NCBI RefSeq assembly: GCF_048595755.1
Contig: NZ_CP184360.1
Location: 558,001-622,000, forward strand
Length of the DNA: 64,000 bases
From: Luteococcus sp048595755
GTDB lineage: Bacteria; Actinomycetota; Actinomycetes; Propionibacteriales; Propionibacteriaceae
Reading direction: 5' to 3'
This document shows positions 52,253-60,166 of the stretch, in pieces. A program made the position numbers and the translations under genes. The notes under the pieces were generated by a model. It saw nothing but the letters and a program-made list of their open reading frames with translations. It ran no database searches and was not told where the DNA came from. Position 1 is the first letter of the stretch, and every line of letters begins with the position of its first letter.

Positions 52253-53400
52253 TGCAGGTTGCGAGGAATCACCCACGCTGTGGTGTATGCGGAGCCAAGT
52301 TGGTCAAGAACGGCAGGACCACCGCGGGCAGGACCCGGTGGCGGTGCAAGACCTGCGGCGCCTCGACCACCCGCACGCGTGGTGACATCACCCGCCGAGC
52401 AGAACTGGGCGCCTTCCAAGCCTGGCTGCTCGGGCCCACGTCGCAAGCAGCCACCGGCGGGACGGGACGTTCCTTCCGAGCCTCCACCAGCTGGTGCTGG
52501 AACATCCCTGCGCCCCAACCAGTGGTCACCGGCGAGGTCGACGAGGTCCTCATGCTCGACGGCACCTACCTGCAGGACTGGTGCGTGATCATCGCGTTCA
52601 ACGGCACCCACGTGCAGGGCTGGCAGTGGTGCAACCAGGAGTCGAAGGCCGCCTACCAAGCCCTCCTGACACGACTCCCAGCCCCCGACATGGCGGTCGT
52701 CGACGGCGGCCAGGGCGTCGCCGCCGCCCTGCACGAGTGCTGGCCTGACACCCTCGTGCAGCGCTGCTACTTCCACATCTTCCAAACGGTCACCCGGCAC
52801 CTGACGATGAACCCTCGACTCGAGGCTGGCAAGCAACTACGCGCCCTCACCGTCGCGTTGATGCGCGTCACGAGCCTGGACGCAGCGACCGAGTGGACCC
52901 GCCAGTACCTGGCCTGGGAAGCCGAGTGGGATGCCTTCCTGAAACACCGCACCTACGCCGGCAAGCACCGAGAACGCCCCGTCGGGATCGGGGAATGCGT
53001 CCAGTGGTGGTTCACCCACCGCGACCTGCGCCGCTGCAGGGCCCTGTTCCGCTCCCTGATCCGCCGCGAACAGCTGTTCACCTGGCTGGCCTTCGACCCG
53101 CCCCGCCCCAGGACCACCTCACCCTTGGAAGGCGGCCCCAACAAGGCCATCAAGGACCTCCTGCGCGTCCACCGCGGACTACCACCAGACCACGCCCGTC
53201 GGGCCGTCGACTGGCTGCTCAACAGCCTCACCGAGCACCCCCACGACCCTTGGCAACTGGCCCGACCCGAGCACTGGAACCCACCCGTGCGGACCCGTCA
53301 GACCACCGAAGAACCCCTCGGACCACAACCCGGGACCAGCTTCAGCTGGGAAGACGGCAACGGCCTCCAGAAGGGCTGGGCCGGACGATCACACAGATGA
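52252..53400 (+). CDS. IS1249-like transposase
   Basis: This 382-residue transposase has an N-terminal zinc-type CGVCGAK...CKTC pair. The DDE core shows MLDGTYLQDW (Asp), AVVDGGQG (Asp) and TTSPLEGGPNK (Glu), with the CYFHIF box of IS256-type enzymes. The start is GTG 52252. The reading frame is intact, so it may still be active. Confidence 0.9.
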   Translation: MQVARNHPRCGVCGAKLVKNGRTTAGRTRWRCKTCGASTTRTRGDITRRAELGAFQAWLLGPTSQAATGGTGRSFRASTSWCWNIPAPQPVVTGEVDEVLMLDGTYLQDWCVIIAFNGTHVQGWQWCNQESKAAYQALLTRLPAPDMAVVDGGQGVAAALHECWPDTLVQRCYFHIFQTVTRHLTMNPRLEAGKQLRALTVALMRVTSLDAATEWTRQYLAWEAEWDAFLKHRTYAGKHRERPVGIGECVQWWFTHRDLRRCRALFRSLIRREQLFTWLAFDPPRPRTTSPLEGGPNKAIKDLLRVHRGLPPDHARRAVDWLLNSLTEHPHDPWQLARPEHWNPPVRTRQTTEEPLGPQPGTSFSWEDGNGLQKGWAGRSHR

Positions 53401-53438
53401 CACGCCCAGAGCCATACACACATTTCTGCCTATAACCC

Positions 53439-53446
53439 GCTATTGC
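53439..53446. repeat. Right 8-bp target duplication of the IS
   Basis: GCTATTGC directly follows the right terminal repeat and overlaps the start of the right arm-type repeat. Confidence 0.9.
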
Positions 53447-53460
53447 ACCGATATTGCACG
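53443..53460 (+). promoter_or_regulatory. Integrase arm-type site, right copy
   Basis: TTGCACCGATATTGCACG repeats the left copy (44213-44230) with two changes. It lies 62 bp inside the right attachment site. Confidence 0.6.
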
Positions 53461-53470
53461 GACAAGCAAG

Positions 53471-53510
53471 AACCGCTCCGACCGGGGAGTGTTCCCTGGT
53501 CGGAGCGGTT
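53471..53510 (-). terminator. Hairpin downstream of tRNA-Leu, supplied by the element
   Basis: AACCGCTCCGACC (53471-53483) and GGTCGGAGCGGTT (53498-53510) form a perfect 13-bp stem. It lies 9 bp past the tRNA end and would terminate its transcript. Confidence 0.75.
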
Positions 53511-53519
53511 CCGAGATCG

Positions 53520-53602
53520 TGCGCGAGAGAGGAGTTGAACCTCCACGTCCCAAGGGACACTGGCACCTGAAGCCAGCGCGTCTGCCATTCCGCCACTCGC
53601 GC
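53520..53602 (-). tRNA. tRNA-Leu, anticodon CAG
   Basis: The reverse strand folds as a class II tRNA. The acceptor stem is GCGCGAG/CTCGCGC with discriminator A, and the anticodon arm is CTGGC-TTCAGGT-GCCAG (anticodon CAG, decoding CUG). A long variable arm (GTCCC/GGGAC) and a T-arm GGAGG-TTCAACT-CCTCT are present. CCA is not encoded. The last 17 bp of its mature end are the element attachment site. Confidence 0.97.
53522..53538. repeat. Right attachment site within tRNA-Leu
   Basis: CGCGAGAGAGGAGTTGA is identical to 44062-44078. Integration rebuilt an intact tRNA on this side. Confidence 0.88.
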
Positions 53603-53704
53603 ATCACTTGCTCTCCGGAACTTGTTCCGTCGAACGCAGCTCGAAAAAGATAGCACAGCTTCACCGGGTGTTGCACATCGAGTCATTCGAGAATGCGAGA
53701 GGCC

Positions 53705-53736
53705 CTCGGAGGGCGGCCCATCACCGCCCCCCCGAG
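53705..53736 (-). terminator. sucCD terminator
   Basis: CTCGG-A-GGGCGG (53705-53716) pairs with CCGCCC-CC-CCGAG (53724-53736), with a small internal bulge and a 7-nt loop, 18 bp past the sucD stop. Confidence 0.6.
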
Positions 53737-53754
53737 ACAGCGTTGGGATCCGGT

Positions 53755-54639
53755 TCAGCCGAGCTCTCGCATGATCTGCTTCATCAGCTCCGCCGTACCC
53801 GACGGTGTCCGCCCCACCTGCACCCCAGCCGCCTCCAGGGCCTCCTTCTTGGCCGCCGCGGTCCCCGCGGAGCCGGAGACGATGGCACCGGCATGCCCCA
53901 TGGTCTTGCCTTCCGGCGCGGTGAAGCCGGCCACGTAGCCCACCATCGGCTTGGTGACGTGCTCGCGGATGTAGTCGGCGGCGCGCTCCTCCGCGTCGCC
54001 GCCGATCTCACCGATCATCACGATGGCGTCGGTCTCGGGATCCTCCTGGAAGGCCTGAAGGCAGTCAATGTGCGTGGTGCCGACGATGGGGTCCCCGCCG
54101 ATCCCCACGCAGGTGGAGAAACCGAACTCTCGAAGCTCGTACATCATCTGGTAGGTCAGGGTGCCGGACTTGCTGACCAGACCGATCCGACCAGGACCGG
54201 CGATCGTCGCGGGAATGATGCCGGCATTGGACTTGCCGGGTGAGATCAATCCGGGGCAGTTGGGGCCGATCAGCCGCGTGCGCGTGCCCTCGGCCATGCG
54301 ATGGAAACGCGCCGTGTCACCCACCGGAATCCCCTCGGTGATGCACACCACCAACTCCACCTCGGCCTCGATGGCCTCCTCGACGGCCTTGGCGGCATGC
54401 GGCGCGGGCACGAAGACCACCGAGACATTCGCGCCGGTGGCCTGGCGTGCCTCGGCCACCGAACCGAAGACGGGCACCGGGCTCTCCTCGAAGGTCACCG
54501 ACTCCCCCGCCCTGCCGGGCGTGACACCGCCGACGATGCGAGACCCGGACATGATCATCCGCTGCGTGTGCTTGCGCCCCTCGGCGCCGGTCATGCCCTG
54601 GACGATGATCCGCGAGCTGTGGTCAAGAAAGATCGACAT
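53755..54639 (-). CDS. sucD: Succinyl-CoA synthetase, alpha subunit
   Basis: This 294-residue protein has the CoA-binding Rossmann block IIVQGMTGAEGRKHT and the phosphorylated His in KTMGHAGAIVSG. It makes succinate and ATP or GTP from succinyl-CoA, or runs in reverse as in propionate-type metabolism. It follows sucC by 9 bp in one operon. Confidence 0.98.
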   Translation of the reverse strand: MSIFLDHSSRIIVQGMTGAEGRKHTQRMIMSGSRIVGGVTPGRAGESVTFEESPVPVFGSVAEARQATGANVSVVFVPAPHAAKAVEEAIEAEVELVVCITEGIPVGDTARFHRMAEGTRTRLIGPNCPGLISPGKSNAGIIPATIAGPGRIGLVSKSGTLTYQMMYELREFGFSTCVGIGGDPIVGTTHIDCLQAFQEDPETDAIVMIGEIGGDAEERAADYIREHVTKPMVGYVAGFTAPEGKTMGHAGAIVSGSAGTAAAKKEALEAAGVQVGRTPSGTAELMKQIMRELG

Positions 54640-54648
54640 GACTGCTCC

Positions 54649-55830
54649 TCAGTTCGTGGAAGTGTTGGCGGCCAGCTCGGCTGCGGCGCGGGCAGCCTCG
54701 TCCATGGTTGCGACGACGGTGACCTTGGGATGGTCGTACTCGGCGAGGATGGCGCGGCCGACGTCGACGGAATTGCCATCCAGACGCACCACCAGGGGCT
54801 TGGAGGCCCGCTCCCCCAGTTCGTTCAGCGCGACGACGATGCCGTTGGCCACCTCACTGCAGGCTGTGATGCCACCAAAGACGTTGACGAAGACACTCTG
54901 CACCTGGTCGTCGGACAGGACGATGTCCAGGCCGTTGGCCATCACCGTGGAACTGGCGCCACCGCCGATGTCCAGGAAGTTGGCCGGGCGGGGCTGACCG
55001 GGCAGGTCCTCCCCGGCGGCAGCAACGACGTCGAGGGTGCTCATCACCAGTCCGGCGCCGTTGCCGATCACCCCCACCTGCCCGTCGAGCTTGACGTAGT
55101 TGAGGCCCTTCTCCTTGGCGCGCGCCTCCAGCGGATCGGCGGCCTCGGCGTCGACGAGCTGCTCGTGCTCCGGATGGCGGAAGGAGGCGTTCTCGTCCAG
55201 GCTGACCTTTCCATCCAGCGCAAGGATCACCCCCTCGGCCGTCTTCACCAGGGGATTTACCTCCACCAGGGTGGCATCCTCGTCGCGGTAGACCTGCCAC
55301 AGCTGTTTCAGTACCGGTGCGATCCGCACGGCGTCACGCACCCCGAAGCCCGCCGCCTCCAGGATCTCGCCGGCCTTGTCGTCGTCGATGCCCACCAGCG
55401 GGTCGACGGCCACCTTGGCCAGCGCCTCGGGCCGCTCTTCGGCCAGCTGTTCGATGTCCATGCCACCCTCACGGCTGCACATGGCCAGGTAGTTGCGCTC
55501 GGCACGATCCAGCAGTAGGGAGAAGTAGTACTCCTCGGCGATGTCGGCCCCTTCGGCCACCATCACCCGCCGCACGGGGTGCCCCTTGATGTCCAGCCCA
55601 AGGATCTGGTCTGCCGCCACGGCCGCCTCGTCGGGGCTGTGGGCGAGCTTCACCCCGCCCGCCTTGCCGCGTCCACCGGTCTTCACCTGCGCCTTGACGA
55701 CGACGGTGCCACCGCCGAGTTCCTCTGCGGCCTGGCGGGCCTGCTCGGGGGACTGGGCGACGAGGCCGCGCAGGACGGGCACACCGTGGGCTTCGAAGAG
55801 CTCGCGTGCCTGGTACTCGTAGAGGTCCAC
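54649..55830 (-). CDS. sucC: Succinyl-CoA synthetase, beta subunit
   Basis: This 393-residue protein starts with the conserved DLYEYQARELFEAHGVPVL and continues with the ATP-grasp domain (VVVKAQVKTGGRGKAGGVK) and the late GGITACSEVANG block. GTG 55830 is preferred because it begins the family N-terminus; the open frame extends further upstream. A perfect TGTGA-N6-TCACA site lies 66 bp before it. Confidence 0.98.
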   Translation of the reverse strand: MDLYEYQARELFEAHGVPVLRGLVAQSPEQARQAAEELGGGTVVVKAQVKTGGRGKAGGVKLAHSPDEAAVAADQILGLDIKGHPVRRVMVAEGADIAEEYYFSLLLDRAERNYLAMCSREGGMDIEQLAEERPEALAKVAVDPLVGIDDDKAGEILEAAGFGVRDAVRIAPVLKQLWQVYRDEDATLVEVNPLVKTAEGVILALDGKVSLDENASFRHPEHEQLVDAEAADPLEARAKEKGLNYVKLDGQVGVIGNGAGLVMSTLDVVAAAGEDLPGQPRPANFLDIGGGASSTVMANGLDIVLSDDQVQSVFVNVFGGITACSEVANGIVVALNELGERASKPLVVRLDGNSVDVGRAILAEYDHPKVTVVATMDEAARAAAELAANTSTN

Positions 55831-55895
55831 ACTGACTCCACTGGGTAGTTGGGCGCCGGGCGCCCCCGGCGTCTGACGGAGCCACGCTAGCAATC

Positions 55896-55913
55896 GTGTG
55901 ATGAAATTCACAC
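55896..55913 (-). promoter_or_regulatory. CRP/GlxR-like binding site upstream of sucCD
   Basis: GTGTGATGAAATTCACAC is a full palindrome matching the TGTGA-N6-TCACA consensus. It lies 66-83 bp before the sucC start. A second palindrome, GGGAGGCCTCCC, lies at 55922-55933. Confidence 0.75.
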
Positions 55914-55985
55914 CCCCAAAAGGGAGGCCTCCCCGAACAGCCGAGGCTGCCCGGGCAGGCCACAACAGTTCAGCGAGTCACTGCG

Positions 55986-56702
55986 TCACGCCTTGATGAC
56001 CATCCGGGGCCGCTTGGCCGGATCGAGCCACGCGATGGTGCGGTTCAGCTCGGTGCGGTTGGTGAGCCCGACGCAACCGCCGGTGGCAGTGGACGAGTAG
56101 TGCAGGAAGATCCCGGAACCGGAGCCCCGTCCGTAGCGCACGGGACGGTCGTAGTTGTAGCCGATCACCGCCGCCTGCCGGTACAAGCCACGATCACGGT
56201 AGCCGGACAGGTCCTCGCCGATGCCACGGCCGGACAGGGTGCTGTTCTCACGCCACCGGTTGTAGTCCTTCAGTCGGGGATTGTTGACCCACACGGAACG
56301 GGCCTTGATGGTGCGGTAGCCCATCCGGGTGCCGGGATTGCCCTCACCGAAGGCGTACTTGATGGCAAAACTGCCGGCCGGGGTGGTGTTGGTGCCCTGG
56401 CGTCGCTTGGCCGCGGCCACCACTCCCCCGCTTCCGAAGCGGGCGGTGCTCTTCTGGCCAACCTTGACCCAGCATCCCTTGCCGATGCCGCGCCATTCGT
56501 AGCGGGCCCAGGTGCCCGTCGAAGCCTTGGTCCGGTCGGCCACCATCACCTGCCGCGAGGTCTTGTACGAGACCGAGGTTCCGGGGGCATGCTCATGACA
56601 GACGGCTGCACTGGCCGTGGGGATGTTCGCGGCCGCGACGATGGGCACGGCCAGGGACAGCGACAACAGGGCGACACGAGCTCGCCTGAAGGTATTGCGC
56701 AT
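55986..56702 (-). CDS. Secreted L,D-transpeptidase-like (YkuD-type) protein
   Basis: This 238-residue protein has a signal peptide ending near ASAAV. The C-terminal half carries the catalytic pattern FLHYSSTATGGCVGL, with the histidine and cysteine of L,D-transpeptidases. The N-terminal half (KTSRQVMVADRTKASTGTWARYE) is the usual YkuD-side strand region. It may crosslink or trim peptidoglycan outside the membrane. ATG 56702 follows GGAGAA. Confidence 0.85.
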   Translation of the reverse strand: MRNTFRRARVALLSLSLAVPIVAAANIPTASAAVCHEHAPGTSVSYKTSRQVMVADRTKASTGTWARYEWRGIGKGCWVKVGQKSTARFGSGGVVAAAKRRQGTNTTPAGSFAIKYAFGEGNPGTRMGYRTIKARSVWVNNPRLKDYNRWRENSTLSGRGIGEDLSGYRDRGLYRQAAVIGYNYDRPVRYGRGSGSGIFLHYSSTATGGCVGLTNRTELNRTIAWLDPAKRPRMVIKA

Positions 56703-56862
56703 GGGGGGGTTCTCCTTGATCGGGGGCTCGAGGAGCCGGCGGGGGCCGACAGTGGCACGATAGGTTGCCGCTCGGCCGCCCCGGGAGATGCCACGCCCAA
56801 CCCGCCCATGAGCCGTACACAGGAAGCGTCGATGAAAGCCGCCTCGATGAAAGACTGGGAGC

Positions 56863-57291
56863 GTGAACGAGACCTTCTACGACGCCGTCGGCGGCCACGA
56901 GACCTTCCAGAAGCTGGTGCACCGTTTCTACGAACAGGTGGCGGCCGATCCCGAGTTCCGCGCGCTCTACCCCGAAGAAGACCTGGGCCCCGCCGAGGAC
57001 CGGCTGCGCACCTTCCTGGAGCAGTACTGGGGCGGCCCCAAGACCTATCAGGAGAATCGGGGCCACCCGCGACTGCGGATGCGCCACAACGTCTTTCGCA
57101 TCACCCCGAAGGAGCGCGACACCTGGCTTCGCTACATGCTGACCGCGGTCGACGAACTGGAGCTGGCCCCGGAGCATGACGCCCCACTGCGCGACTACCT
57201 GGTGCGCGCCGCCAATTCCTTGGTGAACTCACTGCCCACCCCGACAGACGAGGGTTTGGGCGGGCCAGCGGTGCCGCCCGTCGTCGGGTGA
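56863..57291 (+). CDS. glbO: Group II truncated haemoglobin
   Basis: This 142-residue protein is the normal GlbO length. It has FYDAVGGHETFQKLVHRFYEQ, a Tyr-rich B-helix region, the proximal His in LRMRHNVFRI and the Trp of DTWLRYM. It binds oxygen or NO with haem. GTG 56863 follows GGGAGC. The last 20 residues are a variable tail. Confidence 0.96.
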   Translation: MNETFYDAVGGHETFQKLVHRFYEQVAADPEFRALYPEEDLGPAEDRLRTFLEQYWGGPKTYQENRGHPRLRMRHNVFRITPKERDTWLRYMLTAVDELELAPEHDAPLRDYLVRAANSLVNSLPTPTDEGLGGPAVPPVVG

Positions 57292-57449
57292 ACCGGGAAG
57301 GCGTGGCACCCCCCCCACATTGCACCCTGGCGGCTGCAAATTGCGCACAGGCTGCTGAAGCCTCGGCTGCACAGGGATTCTCTCCGCAACCCCACCTTTT
57401 GGTCAGTCCAAGGAGTGAGGATCACCGTTCCAATCACCGGAACAAAATA

Positions 57450-57463
57450 GTGATCTTTGTCAC
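57450..57463 (+). promoter_or_regulatory. CRP/GlxR-like site before the MHS transporter
   Basis: GTGATCTTTGTCAC has the GTGA-N6-TCAC half-sites and lies 72 bp before the TTG start. Direct repeats of ATCACCG(T/G)(T/A) occur just upstream. Confidence 0.6.
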
Positions 57464-57534
57464 GTTTGAGCACAGACTCAACGCATGCCTCGGACGAGGC
57501 AGATGCATGCTGGCCAACCTCAACGGAGAGCACC

Positions 57535-58929
57535 TTGACCGACATCACGACCCCTGTGTCAGACCCCATGTCCGCGCCCGACCACAAGGAGCGCAACCGC
57601 GCAGTCTTCTCCAGCTTCCTGGGAAGCACCGTGGAGTACTACGACTTCCTGCTGTACGCCGCCGCGGCGGGCCTGGTCTTCCCCAAGCTCTTCTTCGGCA
57701 ACCTCTCGCCCGAGCTGGGCACCACGCTGAGCTTCGTGATCCTGCTGATCGGCTACATCGCCCGCCCGGTGGGCTCGATGGCCTTCGGTCACTTCGGTGA
57801 CAAGTTCGGCCGCAAGAACGTGCTGATCATCACCCTGATGACCATGGGGCTGGTGTCGGTGGCCATCGGATTGATGCCATCGGCCAACCACATCGGCGTG
57901 GCCGCCCCGATCCTGATGGTGGTCCTGCGAACCCTGCAGGGCCTGGCCGTGGGCGGTGAATGGGCCGGCGCCACGCTGATGGCCATGGAGCACTCCACCG
58001 AGAAGAACAAGGGCTTCGGCGCGTCGCTGGCCGTGGCCGGCGGACCCACCGGTGCCGTGCTCTCCACCCTGGTGCTGGCCATCTTCGCCGGCGTCGCCGG
58101 TGAGCAGTTCGCCAATCCCGAGGGCCGCTACTTCCTCGACGACTGGGGTTGGCGCGTGCCCTTCCTGTTCAGCGCCGGCATCGTGATCCTTGGCCTGTTC
58201 CTGCGCTCCCGCGTCACCGAGTCCCCCGAGTTCGAGGAGGCCCGCAAGCGCGGCGAGGTGCAGACCGGTGTGCCGCTGGTGAAGATGTTCCGCGACGCCC
58301 CCAAGGAACTCGTGCTGGGCTCGCTGGCCGGCGCGGCAGGCCTGTTCCTGCAGGGCATCGGTGCCACCTTCATGGTCCCCTACGTCGTGACGACCACCGC
58401 CGCCGCGGGTGATCCGATCAGCCGCTCCGAGGCCCTGATGATGAACACCACCGGTTCGGTGATCGCCGTGTTCATGATCCCCTTCATCGCCTGGCTCAGC
58501 GACCGTTTCGGCCGTCGCCCCACGATGATGGCCGGCGGCGTCGTCTCCGTGATCGGCATGTGGCTGTGCTTCAACCTGATCCAGAGCGCCGAGCATGCCA
58601 TGGTCTGGGTCGGTTTCGTCGCCCTGGTCGGCCTGGTGCAGCCCGCCCAGTACGGCCCGATCGGCGCCTTCCTCTCGGAGAAGTTCGACGCCGACCACCG
58701 CTACACCGGCGCGGGCATGACCTTCCAGATGGCCTCCATCATCGGCGCCGGCACCGCTCCCCTGGTGGCTGGACGCCTGGTCAACCCCAACGTCGGCCTG
58801 ACCCATCTGGCGATCTACGGCACCGTGTTGTTCGCCATCTCCACGATCGCGATCTTCCTGTCCAAGGAGACCGCCCGTCGCCAGAGCCACCAGCAGCGCT
58901 TCATCGAGGAAGCCGTCTTCGAGGCCTGA
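57535..58929 (+). CDS. MHS-family major facilitator (organic acid/osmolyte:H+ symporter)
   Basis: This 464-residue transporter has twelve membrane segments and MHS signatures: GSTVEYYDFLLY, RPVGSMAFGHFGDKFGRK, and AVGGEWAGATLM. Relatives import proline, betaine, shikimate or dicarboxylates; the substrate is not certain. TTG 57535 is chosen because GGAGAG lies four bases upstream. The CRP-like site and nearness to sucCD suggest a carbon-source role. Confidence 0.9.
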   Translation: MTDITTPVSDPMSAPDHKERNRAVFSSFLGSTVEYYDFLLYAAAAGLVFPKLFFGNLSPELGTTLSFVILLIGYIARPVGSMAFGHFGDKFGRKNVLIITLMTMGLVSVAIGLMPSANHIGVAAPILMVVLRTLQGLAVGGEWAGATLMAMEHSTEKNKGFGASLAVAGGPTGAVLSTLVLAIFAGVAGEQFANPEGRYFLDDWGWRVPFLFSAGIVILGLFLRSRVTESPEFEEARKRGEVQTGVPLVKMFRDAPKELVLGSLAGAAGLFLQGIGATFMVPYVVTTTAAAGDPISRSEALMMNTTGSVIAVFMIPFIAWLSDRFGRRPTMMAGGVVSVIGMWLCFNLIQSAEHAMVWVGFVALVGLVQPAQYGPIGAFLSEKFDADHRYTGAGMTFQMASIIGAGTAPLVAGRLVNPNVGLTHLAIYGTVLFAISTIAIFLSKETARRQSHQQRFIEEAVFEA

Positions 58930-58960
58930 CGCTCTCCAGGGCCTGACGACTGCCATTCGC

Positions 58961-59000
58961 GGCAGGGCGCTCGTTCCCACTTGGGGACGAGCGCCCTGCC
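58961..59000 (+). terminator. Terminator after the MHS transporter
   Basis: GGCAGGGCGCTCGTTCCC (58961-58978) pairs with GGGGACGAGCGCCCTGCC (58983-59000) with one wobble and a 4-nt loop, giving an 18-bp stem. Confidence 0.8.
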
Positions 59001-59028
59001 TGCTGTGACGAGGACTACGATCGCGGCT

Positions 59029-60027
59029 GTGTCCAGAGTTCTCGTCACCGGGGGTGCGGGATTCATCGGCAGCAATTTCGTCCACCACCTGCTGTCCACC
59101 TCCGAGCACAGCATCACGGTCCTTGACGCGTTGACCTATGCCGGCAACCGCGCCTCCCTGGACGGCCTGCCCGCCGAGCGTTTCGAGCTGGTGGAGGGAG
59201 ACATCCGCGATGCTGCCTTGGTGGACGCCCTGGTGGCCGACTGCGAGCTCGTCGTGCACTTTGCCGCCGCGAGCCACAACGACAACTCACTGCAGGCCCC
59301 CTCGCCCTTCATCCAGACGAACCTGGTGGGCACCTTCACCCTGTTGGAGGCGGTGCGACGCCATGGCAGGCGCTTCCACCACGTCAGCACCGACGAGGTC
59401 TACGGAGATCTGGCCTTGGACGATCCGGCGCGCTTCACCGAGACCACCGCCTACAACCCTTCGAGCCCCTACAGCGCCTCGAAGGCCGGCTCCGACCTGC
59501 TGGTGCGCGCCTGGGTGCGCTCCTTCGGCATCGCCGCAACGCTCAGCAACTGCTCCAACAACTACGGCCCGCGCCAGCACGTCGAGAAGTTCATCCCGCG
59601 CCAGATCACCAATGTGATCTGTGGGATCCGCCCGAAGCTGTACGGCACGGGCGAGAACGTGCGCGACTGGATCCACGTCGACGACCACAACCGGGCCGTG
59701 GTGGACATCATCACCAAGGGGCGTAGCGGCCACACCTACCTGATCGGCGCCAACGGCGAACGCAGCAACAAGGCCGTCCTCGAGTCGATCCTGCGGCTGA
59801 TGGGCGAGCCCGTCGACGCCTATGACCATGTGCGGGATCGCCCCGGCCATGACCGGCGCTATGCCATCGACAACTCCAAGCTGGTCTCCGAGCTGGGTTG
59901 GCGGCCCGAGCACCGGGACTTCGAGCAGGGCCTGGCGGCAACCATCGACTGGTACCGGCACAACCGGGACTGGTGGCTTCCGATGAAGCAGGCCACCGAG
60001 GCGCGCTATGCCAGCACGGGCCAGTGA
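59029..60027 (+). CDS. rmlB: dTDP-glucose 4,6-dehydratase-like enzyme
   Basis: This 332-residue SDR enzyme has the NAD motif VTGGAGFIGSN, the catalytic HVSTDEVYGD, the YSASKAG dyad and the RmlB block SNNYGPRQHVEKFIPR. It dehydrates dTDP-glucose to the 4-keto-6-deoxy sugar for rhamnose or related sugars. Partner rml genes are not adjacent. The start is GTG 59029 at the conserved N-terminus. Confidence 0.93.
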   Translation: MSRVLVTGGAGFIGSNFVHHLLSTSEHSITVLDALTYAGNRASLDGLPAERFELVEGDIRDAALVDALVADCELVVHFAAASHNDNSLQAPSPFIQTNLVGTFTLLEAVRRHGRRFHHVSTDEVYGDLALDDPARFTETTAYNPSSPYSASKAGSDLLVRAWVRSFGIAATLSNCSNNYGPRQHVEKFIPRQITNVICGIRPKLYGTGENVRDWIHVDDHNRAVVDIITKGRSGHTYLIGANGERSNKAVLESILRLMGEPVDAYDHVRDRPGHDRRYAIDNSKLVSELGWRPEHRDFEQGLAATIDWYRHNRDWWLPMKQATEARYASTGQ

Positions 60028-60166
60028 CGCCCGCGACCCCAACGCCTCATACCGTGGGTGCAGGCGACGCGGCACGGCGCCAGACTCTGGGATGTCGGCC
60101 ACCTCCCCATGGGCAGGTAGGATCGTGTAGCCAGACGCGAATGCGACAACGACTGAAGGAGGGCAG

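Larger units (their letters stand above)
52158..53438. mobile_element. Complete IS of IS256-related (IS1249-like) type, 1281 bp
   Basis: The ends are inverted repeats: left GGGTTAACGGCAGGAATG and right, read inward, GGGTTATAGGCAGAAATG, 21 of 24 bases alike over the longer span. GCTATTGC flanks both sides as an 8-bp target duplication. It contains one transposase gene. The target lies in the right arm region of the integrative element, so the IS arrived later. Confidence 0.92.
44062..53538. mobile_element. 9.5-kb integrative element inserted in tRNA-Leu(CAG)
   Basis: A 17-bp direct repeat of the tRNA 3' end bounds a segment that starts with a tyrosine integrase and ends with the complete tRNA gene. 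Inside are a toxin-antitoxin-like pair, methyltransferase, acetyltransferase, relaxase remnant, ABC exporter with regulator, excisionase-like protein and an IS. TTGCACNNATATTGCACG repeats occur near both ends. The relaxase is broken and no transfer genes remain, so it is a mobilisable element in decay or one dependent on a helper. The boundaries rest on the repeat. Confidence 0.85.

Noticed and set aside
57559..59277. 572-residue reverse frame opposite the MHS transporter
   Set aside because: Low-complexity Gly/His/Gln-rich translation, antisense to a clear transporter gene.
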